Below are positions 18,221 to 26,398 of a stretch of DNA of 41,152 nucleotides, in pieces (within the stretch, counting starts at the first letter, position 1; every line of letters starts with the position of its first letter). The position numbers and the translations under genes are program-made. The notes beneath the pieces are model-generated. The model saw only the letters and a program-made list of their open reading frames with translations, was not told the origin of the DNA and did no database searches. Source of the stretch: Clostridia bacterium (GTDB lineage Bacteria > Bacillota > Clostridia > Oscillospirales > CAG-272); NCBI GenBank assembly GCA_017517035.1, contig JAFXAN010000098.1, positions 1 to 41,152 on the forward strand. Direction: 5' to 3'.

Positions 18221-19183
18221 ATGATGAAAAAATATCCTATCAAGGTTTCATATGTTGCAAAAAGCCGTATTTGGGGCGGCGAAAACCTTTGCCGCATTTT
18301 CGGTAAGGAAAACGGCGGGGAAAATATTGGAGAAACATGGGAGCTTACTGTCAGAGATGACGAGATGAGCAATATCGTAAACGGTGAATATGCGGGAATG
18401 CCCCTCGGTGAATATATCGAGGGCGATAAGAGCGTTCTCGGCACAAAATACGATGGAGAAAGATTTCCTCTGCTTATAAAATTCATCGACGCACAGGATA
18501 AGCTTTCGGTTCAGGTCCATCCCGATGACGATTATGCCGCAGCAAACGAAAAGGATCCGGGCAAAACCGAAATGTGGTATATTCTGGATGCAAAAGAGGG
18601 GGCAAAAATCGTTTACGGTCTTGCGGACGGTGTGAGCCGTGATGATTTTGCAAAGGCTGTTGCCGAAGGAAAAATCGACTCTGCCATGGGTTATACACCC
18701 GTGAAGAAGGGCGAAACATATTTTATTCCATCGGGAATGCTTCATGCCATCGGTGAAGGAATAATCATTGCCGAAATTCAGCAGAATTCAGACCTTACAT
18801 ACCGTGTTTATGATTATGACAGAAGAGATTCCGAGGGCAAGACACGAGAGCTTCATGTTGAAAAATCCTTGGCGGTGGTTAAGCCCTTTACAGAGGATGA
18901 GGTAAATGCCATCCGCTTTGAGGCAAAGGACAGTGAGGATAATGAAGAAACTCTTGCTCATTGCCGCTATTTCAGAGTTAAAAAGCTTGCGATCAAGGGT
19001 GAGAGAAGCCTTTTCGCCTCGGAGGAAAGCTTTGCATCTCTTCTCTGCATTTCGGGCGAGGGCAAGATCTGCCATGAGGGTAAAAACTATTCCGTAAAGG
19101 CGGGAGACAGCTATTTTATCCCCGCTTCAATGAAGGAATATACCGTTGACGGAGAGCTTGAGGTTATCATTTCAACTCTTTAA
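18221..19183 (+). CDS. manA: Mannose-6-phosphate isomerase, class I
   Basis: A 320-residue cupin-fold zinc enzyme that interconverts mannose 6-phosphate and fructose 6-phosphate. The zinc ligands are visible: QVHPDDDYA (Gln, His), GKTEMWYIL (Glu) and the C-terminal-half motif FIPSGMLHAIGEG (His), followed by AEIQQNSDLTYRVYDYDR. Length fits the short Bacillus-type ManA. GAGGTG lies six bases before ATG 18221, and the gap to the preceding gene is 14 bases. It could supply mannose phosphate for surface polymers, in keeping with the envelope genes that follow, though this is inference. Confidence 0.93.
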   Translation: MMKKYPIKVSYVAKSRIWGGENLCRIFGKENGGENIGETWELTVRDDEMSNIVNGEYAGMPLGEYIEGDKSVLGTKYDGERFPLLIKFIDAQDKLSVQVHPDDDYAAANEKDPGKTEMWYILDAKEGAKIVYGLADGVSRDDFAKAVAEGKIDSAMGYTPVKKGETYFIPSGMLHAIGEGIIIAEIQQNSDLTYRVYDYDRRDSEGKTRELHVEKSLAVVKPFTEDEVNAIRFEAKDSEDNEETLAHCRYFRVKKLAIKGERSLFASEESFASLLCISGEGKICHEGKNYSVKAGDSYFIPASMKEYTVDGELEVIISTL

Positions 19184-19192
19184 AGGTGAATT

Positions 19193-21094
19193 ATGGAAAA
19201 AAGTAAAGTTAATTTCAGTAGCTTTAAGAATCTTGCCGCAGATGTAGGTAAGGCTCTGTGGAAAGCGAAATGGTATATTATATCCGTCATTCTTTTGTTT
19301 GTCATTCCCATCCCCACATACATAATGATGGAGGAGTTTGTTTATCCCGTGGAGGGACAGAACAGCGAAACGATCTTCTATTTCAATCTGCTTTTCGTTT
19401 ATATAATCGAAGCGGTATTTCTGCTTGTAACTTGGTCTCCCCGTTTTTCTGCGGCATTAACGGTACTTTTCTGCGGACTTGTGGGAATGGCGGAGTGCCT
19501 TGTTATGAGCTTTCGCTCGCAGCCGATCATGCCATGGGACTTGCTTTCGATCAAAACCGGACTTTCGGTGGTGGGAGATTATAAATTTGAATTTACCAAG
19601 AAAATAATATGGCTCATAGTGGGCTTTGTTCTTCTTATGGTGGCGGCATTTTTGCTCTGCCGTGCAAAGATAAAAATGAAGGGCAATGTCTGGGCAAAAA
19701 TCGGCGTTAGGGTGCTTTGCGTTCTTCTTTGCATTCCCATGCTCATGGGATATGCGGCAAAGGCGCAGGACGAGGATTTTCAGGATGAGGCGAGGTATTA
19801 TCCATACCTGTTCACCCCAACTGCGGTCTATAAATATAACGGTTTTTATTTCAGCTTTGTTTCGCTTCTCAAATATATGAATGTTGATGAGCCGAGCGGA
19901 TATGATCCGGAAGTTCTTGAGCAGATCACATCCGCTATAGAACCGGAGAAGAAGAATGAAAGCATTTCGGTAGAAAAGCCTAATGTTATCGTGATAATGA
20001 ATGAGTCATTTTCCGATCTTTCGGTGCTTGGTGATTACGGATACGAAAAGGAATGCACTCCTTTCATAGATTCGCTGACGGAAAACGCGATCAAAGGACA
20101 GGCATATGTGTCTGTCAAGGGCGGAAACACGCCAAACTCGGAATGGGAATTTCTGACGGGCGATACAATGGCGTTTCTTCCGTCGGGAAGTATACCATAT
20201 CAGCAGTATCTGCGCACAGAGACCGAAAATCTGATGACCACCTTTGAGGATAGCGGATATATCACATACGGTATCCATCCCTATAACGCAGGCGGTTGGA
20301 AAAGAAACACTGTTTATCCGCTGCTTGGCATGGATAATATGCTTTTCCGTTCCGAATTCAGCGGAATCGACAAGATAAGAACTTATATTTCGGATGAGGC
20401 GGTCTATGATAAGGTCATAAGGCTTTACCATGATAATCTTACAAATGACGATCCTCTTGCCTTTTTCTGCGTAACCATGCAGAACCACGGCGGATATATG
20501 AATTTCAGAGAATATGAGCAGTTCCATTTCCTTGAGGAGGAGATCGAGAATATGCCTCCGAGACTTGCAAACAAAACCGCAATTTCGGGATATATGTCCC
20601 TTATGCAGATATCTGATGCTGCTTTCGGTGAGCTTGTTAAGTTTTTCGAAAAGGAAAAAGAGCCTACAATAATTCTCATGTTTGGAGATCATCAGCCAAA
20701 CAGCACCATAACAAGACCGATCCTTGATCTTATGGATATCGAGGAGGAATGCGAGGATTGGAGGATCCGCTCAAATCAGTATCTTGTACCATTTGTTCTC
20801 TGGGCAAATTATGATATAGAGGAGCAGGAGGGAATAGTAACGAGCCTTAATTATCTCAATATCCTGCTTTCGGAAAATGCGGGCTTTGAGCTTTCGGGTT
20901 ATCAGACATTTCGTAAGGAGCTTCAGGAGAAATATCCCGTTATAACTGCGAATTTCTGCGTAAATGACAGAGGCGAGCTTCTTTCCTGGGATGAGCTTGA
21001 TATGGATAAGGATGCCGATCTGCTTCTCTATAAACAGCTTCAGTATAACCATTCCTTTGATACAGATAATACCATTGAGAATTTCTTTGATTGA
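19193..21094 (+). CDS. LTA synthase-family phosphoglycerol transferase-like protein
   Basis: A 633-residue membrane enzyme with about five N-terminal helices (residues 25-190) and an extracellular sulfatase/alkaline-phosphatase-fold domain. Metal and catalytic positions can be seen: Glu in NVIVIMNESFSDLS (about 264-277), the nucleophile Thr313 in KGGNTPNSEWEFLTG, HPYNAGGWKRNTVYPLLG, TMQNHGGY and Asp499-His500 in FGDHQPN. Relatives transfer glycerol phosphate from phosphatidylglycerol to build lipoteichoic acid or decorate glycans. The catalytic segment GGNT differs from the GKTSD form of classical LtaS, so a related polymer or substrate is possible. It lies nine bases after manA. Confidence 0.85.
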   Translation: MEKSKVNFSSFKNLAADVGKALWKAKWYIISVILLFVIPIPTYIMMEEFVYPVEGQNSETIFYFNLLFVYIIEAVFLLVTWSPRFSAALTVLFCGLVGMAECLVMSFRSQPIMPWDLLSIKTGLSVVGDYKFEFTKKIIWLIVGFVLLMVAAFLLCRAKIKMKGNVWAKIGVRVLCVLLCIPMLMGYAAKAQDEDFQDEARYYPYLFTPTAVYKYNGFYFSFVSLLKYMNVDEPSGYDPEVLEQITSAIEPEKKNESISVEKPNVIVIMNESFSDLSVLGDYGYEKECTPFIDSLTENAIKGQAYVSVKGGNTPNSEWEFLTGDTMAFLPSGSIPYQQYLRTETENLMTTFEDSGYITYGIHPYNAGGWKRNTVYPLLGMDNMLFRSEFSGIDKIRTYISDEAVYDKVIRLYHDNLTNDDPLAFFCVTMQNHGGYMNFREYEQFHFLEEEIENMPPRLANKTAISGYMSLMQISDAAFGELVKFFEKEKEPTIILMFGDHQPNSTITRPILDLMDIEEECEDWRIRSNQYLVPFVLWANYDIEEQEGIVTSLNYLNILLSENAGFELSGYQTFRKELQEKYPVITANFCVNDRGELLSWDELDMDKDADLLLYKQLQYNHSFDTDNTIENFFD

Positions 21095-21115
21095 CAAAAT
21101 GCAGTAGGTGAGAAA

Positions 21116-21724
21116 ATGAAGGTATATATTATCCGTCATGGCGAGAGTGAGGCAAATGCCAAGGGGATTCATAGCGGTCAAGGTCAGTTTGCTCTTACCG
21201 AAAAAGGTGAAAAGGACGCAGAAAATGTTGGTGAGCTTCTTCGGAAAATTAAATTTGATAAGATCTATTCAAGCGACCTTATCCGTGCAAATATGACGGG
21301 AAAAATCGCTCTGCCCGGTCACGAAATAGAACAGCTTTCACTTATAAGAGAGGTGGATGTCGGGTGGATCGTCGGCAGAAATATTAAGGCACTTGAAGCG
21401 GAGCTTGGAGAAGATCTGATAAATAATAAGAAAAACTTCGATTACCGTCCTTATGGCGGCGAAAACTCGGAAATGTTGATGGAAAGAGCAAAAAAATTTC
21501 TCGATAAGCTGGCGGAGCTTGGAGAAGAATGTAAAAATGTTGCAGTTTTCACTCATTCAGGCTTTTCCAAGGCTATGTTAAGCTCTGTAATGGGAGTTTG
21601 GATTCCTATCAATAAGCTTGTATGTGCTAATTGCGGAGTTTCGGTTCTGTCATACGAAAAAGGAGAATGGAAGCTCTTCTCATGGAATATACAAAATAAT
21701 GACGGAGGTACAAATGTATGGTAA
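21116..21724 (+). CDS. Histidine phosphatase family protein
   Basis: A 202-residue protein of the phosphoglycerate mutase-like superfamily. The catalytic RHGESEAN motif (His9) starts the protein, IYSSDLIRANMTG follows, and the second histidine is in VAVFTHSGFSKAML. Such enzymes dephosphorylate small molecules or proteins through a phosphohistidine; the substrate is unknown. Glycolytic mutase activity is unlikely because the sequence is short and lacks the mutase-specific insertions. GTAGGTG precedes ATG 21116, and the end overlaps the next gene by seven bases. Confidence 0.85.
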   Translation: MKVYIIRHGESEANAKGIHSGQGQFALTEKGEKDAENVGELLRKIKFDKIYSSDLIRANMTGKIALPGHEIEQLSLIREVDVGWIVGRNIKALEAELGEDLINNKKNFDYRPYGGENSEMLMERAKKFLDKLAELGEECKNVAVFTHSGFSKAMLSSVMGVWIPINKLVCANCGVSVLSYEKGEWKLFSWNIQNNDGGTNVW

Positions 21725-22716
21725 CTGCATATGAGAAAAATAAAGCCATTATGCAAACCGTAAAGCCTTCAATGGCATATAACGGTGGCTTCGACGCATG
21801 GAAGAAAAACGCAAAAAAGAAGCTTTGCGAGCTTCTCGGCATGGACAGATTCGAGAAGGTTGCTCCCGAACTTCAGATCGAATTTGAAAAGGAAGAGGAG
21901 AATTTCACCGAAATAAGATTCAGCTTTTTTAGTGAGGAAGGATATAGAGTTCCCTGCCATCTTCTCTTGCCGAAGGGCGTAAAAAATCCGCCTCTTATGA
22001 TAGCTCTTCAGGGGCATTCAAGAGGAATGCACATATCTCTCGGAAGAATAAAATATCCGGGGGACGAGAACAGTATAAAGGGCGGCGACCGTGATTTTTG
22101 CATAAGGGCGGTAAAAGAAGGCTTTGCAGCCATTGCTCTTGAGCAGAGAAATTTCGGTGAATGCGGAGGGGACGAAAAAGGTCCCCGCTGTCTTGATTCG
22201 GCACTTACAGCATTGCTTATGGGCAGAACGACCGTTGGCGAGCGTATTTGGGATGTTATGCGACTTATTGATGTCATAGAGGAGAGCTTTTCCGATAGGG
22301 TTGATATTAGCTGCATAAGCTGTATGGGAAACAGCGGCGGAGGAACGACAACTGCTTATGTTGCGGCACTTGAGGACAGAATAAAGCTTGCGATGCCGTC
22401 CTGCTCGATGTGTACATATAAGGATTCTATCGGTGCAATGTCACATTGCGCCTGCAATTTCGTTCCGCATATAGCTGAATATTTCGATATGGGAGATCTT
22501 ATAGCGCTTGCTTTTCCGAAATACTATATTCAGGTTTCGGGAATTGATGATCCGATATTCCCCATAAGCGGTGCTGAAAAGGTGTTTCTTGACGGCAGAC
22601 GTGCTTATGAGGAGAAGGGAATGGCTGATCGCTGTGTGCTTGTAAAGGGAAATGGCGGACATCGCTTCTATGCCGATGATTCATGGCCCTTTGTACACAA
22701 GTTTTTGAAGAGATAA
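21718..22716 (+). CDS. Alpha/beta hydrolase, acetyl xylan esterase-like
   Basis: A 332-residue alpha/beta hydrolase resembling acetyl xylan esterase or dienelactone hydrolase-type enzymes. The predicted triad is Ser in ISCMGNSGGG, Asp in SGIDDPIFP and His in GNGGHRFYAD. GHSRGMH and ALEQRNFGECGG fit the oxyanion region. No signal peptide is present, so it would act in the cytoplasm on imported or internal acyl esters; the substrate is not evident. GGAGG at 21704-21708 supports ATG 21718, which overlaps the preceding stop. It is the last gene of the run starting at 17496. Confidence 0.8.
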   Translation: MVTAYEKNKAIMQTVKPSMAYNGGFDAWKKNAKKKLCELLGMDRFEKVAPELQIEFEKEEENFTEIRFSFFSEEGYRVPCHLLLPKGVKNPPLMIALQGHSRGMHISLGRIKYPGDENSIKGGDRDFCIRAVKEGFAAIALEQRNFGECGGDEKGPRCLDSALTALLMGRTTVGERIWDVMRLIDVIEESFSDRVDISCISCMGNSGGGTTTAYVAALEDRIKLAMPSCSMCTYKDSIGAMSHCACNFVPHIAEYFDMGDLIALAFPKYYIQVSGIDDPIFPISGAEKVFLDGRRAYEEKGMADRCVLVKGNGGHRFYADDSWPFVHKFLKR

Positions 22717-22768
22717 AAAGATAAAGAGGAAACCAGCCTCTGATTATTTTAAAATTACTGTTGTTAAC

Positions 22769-22796
22769 AAAAAAGAGGCTAAACGCCTCTTTTTTA
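22769..22796. terminator. Bidirectional terminator
   Basis: Stem AGAGGC/GCCTCT (22774-22779 with 22785-22790) is flanked by an A-run on the left and a T-run on the right, so it can stop transcription from the hydrolase operon (+) and the AEC transporter (-). A weaker hairpin, AGAGG/CCTCT, lies about 45 bases before it. Confidence 0.85.
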
Positions 22797-23744
22797 TTAC
22801 GCTATCAAATTAGCCACAAGCATTACGCAGGGCAATGTTACAATTGTGAAAAGCGAGGTTACGCCCACCGTTTGCGCCGCATAGCCGGGAGCAATATCAT
22901 AAATCTCCGCAAACATTGTGATGTTGGTTGCGCTTGGAAGCGCAGCCGCCGCCGTTGCAAAAAGTATCATATAATCCGGCAGTCCCACAAGCTTCGCCAA
23001 AACGCATATAACAAGCGGCATAATAATGAGTCTGATAAGGCTCATATAATACATTTTCAAATCGCAGAAGATCTGCTTCACGGTTCTTGTTGCAATAAGT
23101 GCGCCGACGATAAGGACCGATATGGGTGTGCAAAGATTATTAAGATACCCCGTATATGTCACAATAAATGCGGGAATGTGTATCCACTTCATGAGAAGAT
23201 AAAGGGCAATGCCGATAAAGCAGGGAACTGTTCCTAAATTGAAAAGAATCTTTTTAACATTAATCTTTATATCTTTCCTGCCTCTTGCGAGAATGATCAT
23301 TCCCCATGTCCAAACGAAAATATGGAATGCGATAACATAGAACGAACCCCAAAATTCACCGATATCACCGAAAATTGATCTGAAAATCGGGAAACCGATA
23401 AATCCGGCATTAGCAAAGATAAGCGAAAACTCAGCAATTTTATGCTCATTAAAATCCTTGACCGTTTTTGCGGCAAAAAAAGCCATTACACAAAGGACAA
23501 TATGAACTCCGATGCCGAGAGCAAGCATGGTAAAGCCCACCTTTGTATTCTCTATAGAATATTCTATCTTTATCAGTGAATAGACTATCATCATCGGCTG
23601 ACCGATATTCACGATCAGTTTTGAAAGTCTTTTTGATGCGACCTCGTCGATTATTCCAAGCTTTCTTGAGGCAAAGCCTGTTGCAAGAAGAAGGAAAAGA
23701 ACTACCATTATTTGAATAAGTGAAGAAAATGAAGCGGAATCCAT
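22797..23744 (-). CDS. AEC family transporter (auxin efflux carrier-like)
   Basis: A 315-residue integral membrane protein with about ten hydrophobic segments and the two-half layout of the AEC/PIN-like family. Telling stretches are LATGFASRKLGIIDE at the N-terminus, AEFSLIFANAGFIGFPIF, GTVPCFIGIALYLL and the C-terminal ALPSATNITMFAEIYD with GYAAQTVGVTSLFTIVTLP. Bacterial members export or import carboxylates such as malate; the substrate here is not known. No strong ribosome binding site is seen before the ATG at 23744 (AAAGAAAGAGA only). It follows the UDG gene by 27 bases on the same strand and probably shares its promoter. Confidence 0.88.
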   Translation of the reverse strand: MDSASFSSLIQIMVVLFLLLATGFASRKLGIIDEVASKRLSKLIVNIGQPMMIVYSLIKIEYSIENTKVGFTMLALGIGVHIVLCVMAFFAAKTVKDFNEHKIAEFSLIFANAGFIGFPIFRSIFGDIGEFWGSFYVIAFHIFVWTWGMIILARGRKDIKINVKKILFNLGTVPCFIGIALYLLMKWIHIPAFIVTYTGYLNNLCTPISVLIVGALIATRTVKQIFCDLKMYYMSLIRLIIMPLVICVLAKLVGLPDYMILFATAAAALPSATNITMFAEIYDIAPGYAAQTVGVTSLFTIVTLPCVMLVANLIA

Positions 23745-23771
23745 TATAAAAAATCTCTTTCTTTAGTTGCT

Positions 23772-24335
23772 TTAGTTATTTATCGAAAGCTCATCGAGCT
23801 TTGCTTTAATATTCTGCATATCTATGAGCATATCCTCTTTTTTGCGGGGATCACGAAGAAGTGCCGCCGGATGATATACCGCAGTCATCAGATAATTACC
23901 CTTTTTGAACCACTGCCCATGCTCCTTTGTAATCTTGAAATCCGGCTTTATCAGCTTCATTGCTGATATTCTGCCAAGACAAATTATTATTTTCGGTTGC
24001 ATTATCTTTACCTGCTCACGGAGAAAAGGCAGACAAGCCTCCTCCTCTTCCGGCAAAGGATCACGGTTTTTCGGAGGGCGGCATTTCAGAATATTTGCAA
24101 TGTAAACTCTTTCTCTGTCTATATCAACAGCATAAAGAAATTTATCAAGAAGCTTTCCCGCAGCTCCAACAAAGGGAATACCGCTCAGATCCTCCTTTTC
24201 GCCCGGGGCTTCCCCAACAAAAAGAACATCCGCATTTTCATTTCCCGTTCCGAAAACGCAATTTGTTCTCGTTTTATAAAGAGAACACGCTGTACAGTTC
24301 TCGCATTTTGCTTTAAGCTCATCAAAAATTCCCAT
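23772..24335 (-). CDS. Uracil-DNA glycosylase, family 4 (Fe-S)
   Basis: A 187-residue DNA repair enzyme that removes uracil from DNA. Four cysteines placed as in thermophile family 4 enzymes (C14, C17, C85, C101) would hold a 4Fe-4S cluster. The active-site motifs are GEAPGEKED (about 41-49) and YHPAALLRDP near the end, with ANILKCRPPKNRDP between. I start at the internal ATG (24335), preceded by GGAGG; the longer frame to 24365 would include that site. Confidence 0.92.
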   Translation of the reverse strand: MGIFDELKAKCENCTACSLYKTRTNCVFGTGNENADVLFVGEAPGEKEDLSGIPFVGAAGKLLDKFLYAVDIDRERVYIANILKCRPPKNRDPLPEEEEACLPFLREQVKIMQPKIIICLGRISAMKLIKPDFKITKEHGQWFKKGNYLMTAVYHPAALLRDPRKKEDMLIDMQNIKAKLDELSINN

Positions 24336-24373
24336 AAAACAACCTCCGAAAATATACTGAAACATACCTTAAT

Positions 24374-24402
24374 ATGATACCATATTTTTTTCGTTCTTGC
24401 AA
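24374..24402 (-). promoter_or_regulatory. Promoter of the UDG-AEC pair
   Basis: On the minus strand TTGCAA (24397-24402), a 17-bp spacer and TATCAT (24374-24379) lie about 40 bases before the glycosylase start. The -35 is preceded by CTA, as at several other promoters here. Confidence 0.7.
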
Positions 24403-24444
24403 TAGAGATAGTGAAATTTTACGCAAAAAAGCAAAAATCTTTCT

Positions 24445-24474
24445 TTGTCAAAGATATTTTTGCCATCATATACT
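24445..24474 (+). promoter_or_regulatory. Candidate promoter of the small-protein operon
   Basis: TTGTCA (24445-24450), an 18-bp spacer and TATACT (24469-24474) precede the first small gene by 31 bases. An imperfect inverted repeat (CAAAAATCTTT near 24432 and AAAGATATTTTTG to 24462) straddles the -35 and could be an operator. The overlapping CATATACT also partly resembles a sporulation SigE -10, so the sigma factor is uncertain. Confidence 0.45.
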
Positions 24475-24505
24475 GTAAAAAAACGCTTTAACGGAGGTTT
24501 TTCAA

Positions 24506-24730
24506 ATGAAGCTTGACAAAAAAGCTCTCGACCGTCTACTTTCCATGAATGATTCTCAACTCACACGCATGATAGAAAAAGCAGCCTCGGAATCGGGTCT
24601 TGATCTCAGCACCTTCGGAATAACAAGTAACGATATAAGCTCCGTGCGAAAGGCTCTTTCGGGTGCAACCGATGAAGACATCAAAAAAGCAAACGAAGCA
24701 CTGGAGCAATATAAAAGGAGGGGAAAATGA
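24506..24730 (+). CDS. Small protein of unknown function (74 aa)
   Basis: Not recognised. A highly charged, probably all-helical 74-residue protein starting MKLDKKALDRLLSMNDSQL and ending in a basic tail (EALEQYKRRGK). It has no signal peptide or membrane segment. ACGGAGG lies eight bases before the ATG, and the end overlaps the next gene by four bases, so it is almost certainly translated and coupled to it. Its helical pattern is reminiscent of small scaffold or adaptor proteins, but nothing in the sequence proves a role. Confidence 0.8.
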   Translation: MKLDKKALDRLLSMNDSQLTRMIEKAASESGLDLSTFGITSNDISSVRKALSGATDEDIKKANEALEQYKRRGK

Positions 24731-25110
24731 GCGATATTTCAATGCCCTCCCCCGAGGCTATCTCGAGCATGATCTCTGCTCTTCGGGAAAATCCTGCACT
24801 CCTTCAAGGCATCGCCTCATCACTGGGAATTGATAAGGGAGAAGAGAACAAAAATGAGGGAGATGAGCCATCCGAAGCAAAAACGCAGGAAGCTTCTTCC
24901 GTCTCACCTCTGCCGCCCGAAATAATGAAAGCTCTCCCTACCGTTCTCTCCCTTATGAGCGGAGAAGGAAAAGCAAAAAGTCAAAGCGAAGCAAACAGAG
25001 AGGCTCTTTTATATGCTCTTAAGCCATATCTCAGCCAAAGCCGAGCGGATGCCATTGAAAAGATAATCAGGCTCTCTCGTCTCGGAGACATTCTGTCTGA
25101 GATCAAGTAA
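24727..25110 (+). CDS. Small acidic protein of unknown function (127 aa)
   Basis: Not recognised. The N-terminal helix pair (PSPEAISSMISALRENPALLQGIASSLG) is joined by an acidic, Glu/Ser-rich linker (about 38-60) to a helical C-terminal part (PPEIMKALPTVLSLMSG ... LSQSRADAIEKIIRLSRLGDIL). It has no membrane segment. Ribosome binding site AGGAGGGG lies within the end of the upstream gene, and the start overlaps it by four bases (ATGA). The two-helix-plus-linker layout suggests a protein-protein adaptor; this is inference only. Confidence 0.8.
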   Translation: MSDISMPSPEAISSMISALRENPALLQGIASSLGIDKGEENKNEGDEPSEAKTQEASSVSPLPPEIMKALPTVLSLMSGEGKAKSQSEANREALLYALKPYLSQSRADAIEKIIRLSRLGDILSEIK

Positions 25111-25125
25111 ATAGAAGGAGGCAAA

Positions 25126-25467
25126 ATGTACAGCAGAGAAACATCGGGAAGAAATCTGCGCATTCCCCCAAGATATAGCGGAACCGCCTTCAGAAGCCAA
25201 GAAAAGGCGGCTACAGACGCTGTTGGACGCCCTTCTGCGCTCCCGGAGTCACTTCCACAAAGCAAGGCGGCAGATATCATAGTCAAAAAGGAGGAAATAA
25301 AATCTCCTCCTATTGAAATGGAGGAGAAAGTAGCTCCTGTTCAAGCTATATCAAAAAGCTATAGCGATGAAATAATAATCGGTGCTCTTATCTTGTCACT
25401 TATTGGCGGTAGAGGCGGAGATGAAGATATTACGCTCCTTCTGCTCCTGCTTCTTCTCATCCTTTAA
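25126..25467 (+). CDS. Small protein with poly-Leu C-terminus (113 aa), unknown function
   Basis: Not securely recognised. The N-terminus contains RIPPRYSGTAFR, a short motif I recall from uncharacterised clostridial proteins; the middle (about 25-80) is polar and Lys/Glu/Pro-rich. The C-terminus is a hydrophobic segment split by GGRGGDED: EIIIGALILSLIGG, then a near-pure leucine tail (LLLLLLLLIL). It may be tail-anchored to a membrane. AGAAGGAGG precedes the ATG at 25126, 15 bases after the previous stop. Its last 72 bases overlap the end of the convergent gene at 25396. Confidence 0.75.
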   Translation: MYSRETSGRNLRIPPRYSGTAFRSQEKAATDAVGRPSALPESLPQSKAADIIVKKEEIKSPPIEMEEKVAPVQAISKSYSDEIIIGALILSLIGGRGGDEDITLLLLLLLLIL

Positions 25468-26340
25468 GAAGCCTGCTCTTGCCTTAAGTCCGATAAAGCT
25501 GTTTTCTATGCGACAGGGTATAATGCCGCTTCTGAAAAATCCGTCCCGATAAAAATACATGGGAAGATTATTCTCGGCGCAAAGGCTATCAATCATCGCA
25601 ACTGCAGATGAAAATCTTTTCTCAAAATCAAGCAGCAAGGCTTTATCCATAAGTGCCGAAAAGCTTACCTTAACACATAGAGAATGATCCTTCACAGAAA
25701 AAACAATCCCTACCCGTCTTTCTCCCGAAGCGAAAGAAGCCGCAGACATCATCACAATAAGATAAAGTCCAAGAATTGCCGCATCGAGATTTTCGGGGCA
25801 ATGCCCAATACTTGCAGGTTCAAAATTGATTTCAGGCTGACAAAAGGTGATATGAGAAACAGCATTCACCTTATTTATCAAATACTCACCGAAATTCTCT
25901 TCATAAGAATACTCTTTCGTCGAGTTGCCGAGAGAATAAACGATATTGCATATATCCTCATATACCTTTTCATGCCTCTTTCCGAGCTTGATTTGCGGTA
26001 TTTTTCTTATGGCAATATCTTTATGTGAATAAGCACATATTGCCGCTGCCGTATTATAGTCAATATCGCTGACTGTCATGACAAATGTTCTTGTGGACGG
26101 AAACAGAAAAGGCGAAACAAAAACCGCCCTTCCCTTTCTTCTTTCCTTCAGAAGAATAAGATCCCCGAATCGGTATTCTCTTATCATTCCGAAAAGAAAA
26201 TCAAGCTCCTCTGCAGAAAAGTTTTCAGCGGAAAAGAAGCATTCTTCCCCTTTTATGATCTCGGGGCATGATAAAAGAACATACCCTGCTTCATCGGTGA
26301 TGACAAAGGGATATCTTATGCCATTATTTTTTTCGTACAT
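25396..26340 (-). CDS. Protein of unknown function (314 aa)
   Basis: Not recognised. A soluble-looking 314-residue protein beginning MYEKNNGIRYPFVITDEAGY. The second half (about 140-300) has a layout faintly like a degenerate GHKL ATPase domain: a helix with polar positions (DAAILGLYLIVMMSA), strands VGIVFSVKDHSLCVKVSF, then a helix and MYFYRDGFF. The ATP-binding G boxes are missing, so any kinase link is speculation. The start at 26340 has GTGAGG six bases upstream. It is the last gene of a minus-strand operon, 58 bases after the membrane protein. Its C-terminus (KKQEQKERNIFISASTANK) is encoded opposite the poly-Leu tail. Confidence 0.65.
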   Translation of the reverse strand: MYEKNNGIRYPFVITDEAGYVLLSCPEIIKGEECFFSAENFSAEELDFLFGMIREYRFGDLILLKERRKGRAVFVSPFLFPSTRTFVMTVSDIDYNTAAAICAYSHKDIAIRKIPQIKLGKRHEKVYEDICNIVYSLGNSTKEYSYEENFGEYLINKVNAVSHITFCQPEINFEPASIGHCPENLDAAILGLYLIVMMSAASFASGERRVGIVFSVKDHSLCVKVSFSALMDKALLLDFEKRFSSAVAMIDSLCAENNLPMYFYRDGFFRSGIIPCRIENSFIGLKARAGFLKDEKKQEQKERNIFISASTANK

Positions 26341-26398
26341 ACCATACCTCACAAAAACAAGACGAGTCAAAGGATTTTATTCCTTTGGCTCAATCTTT

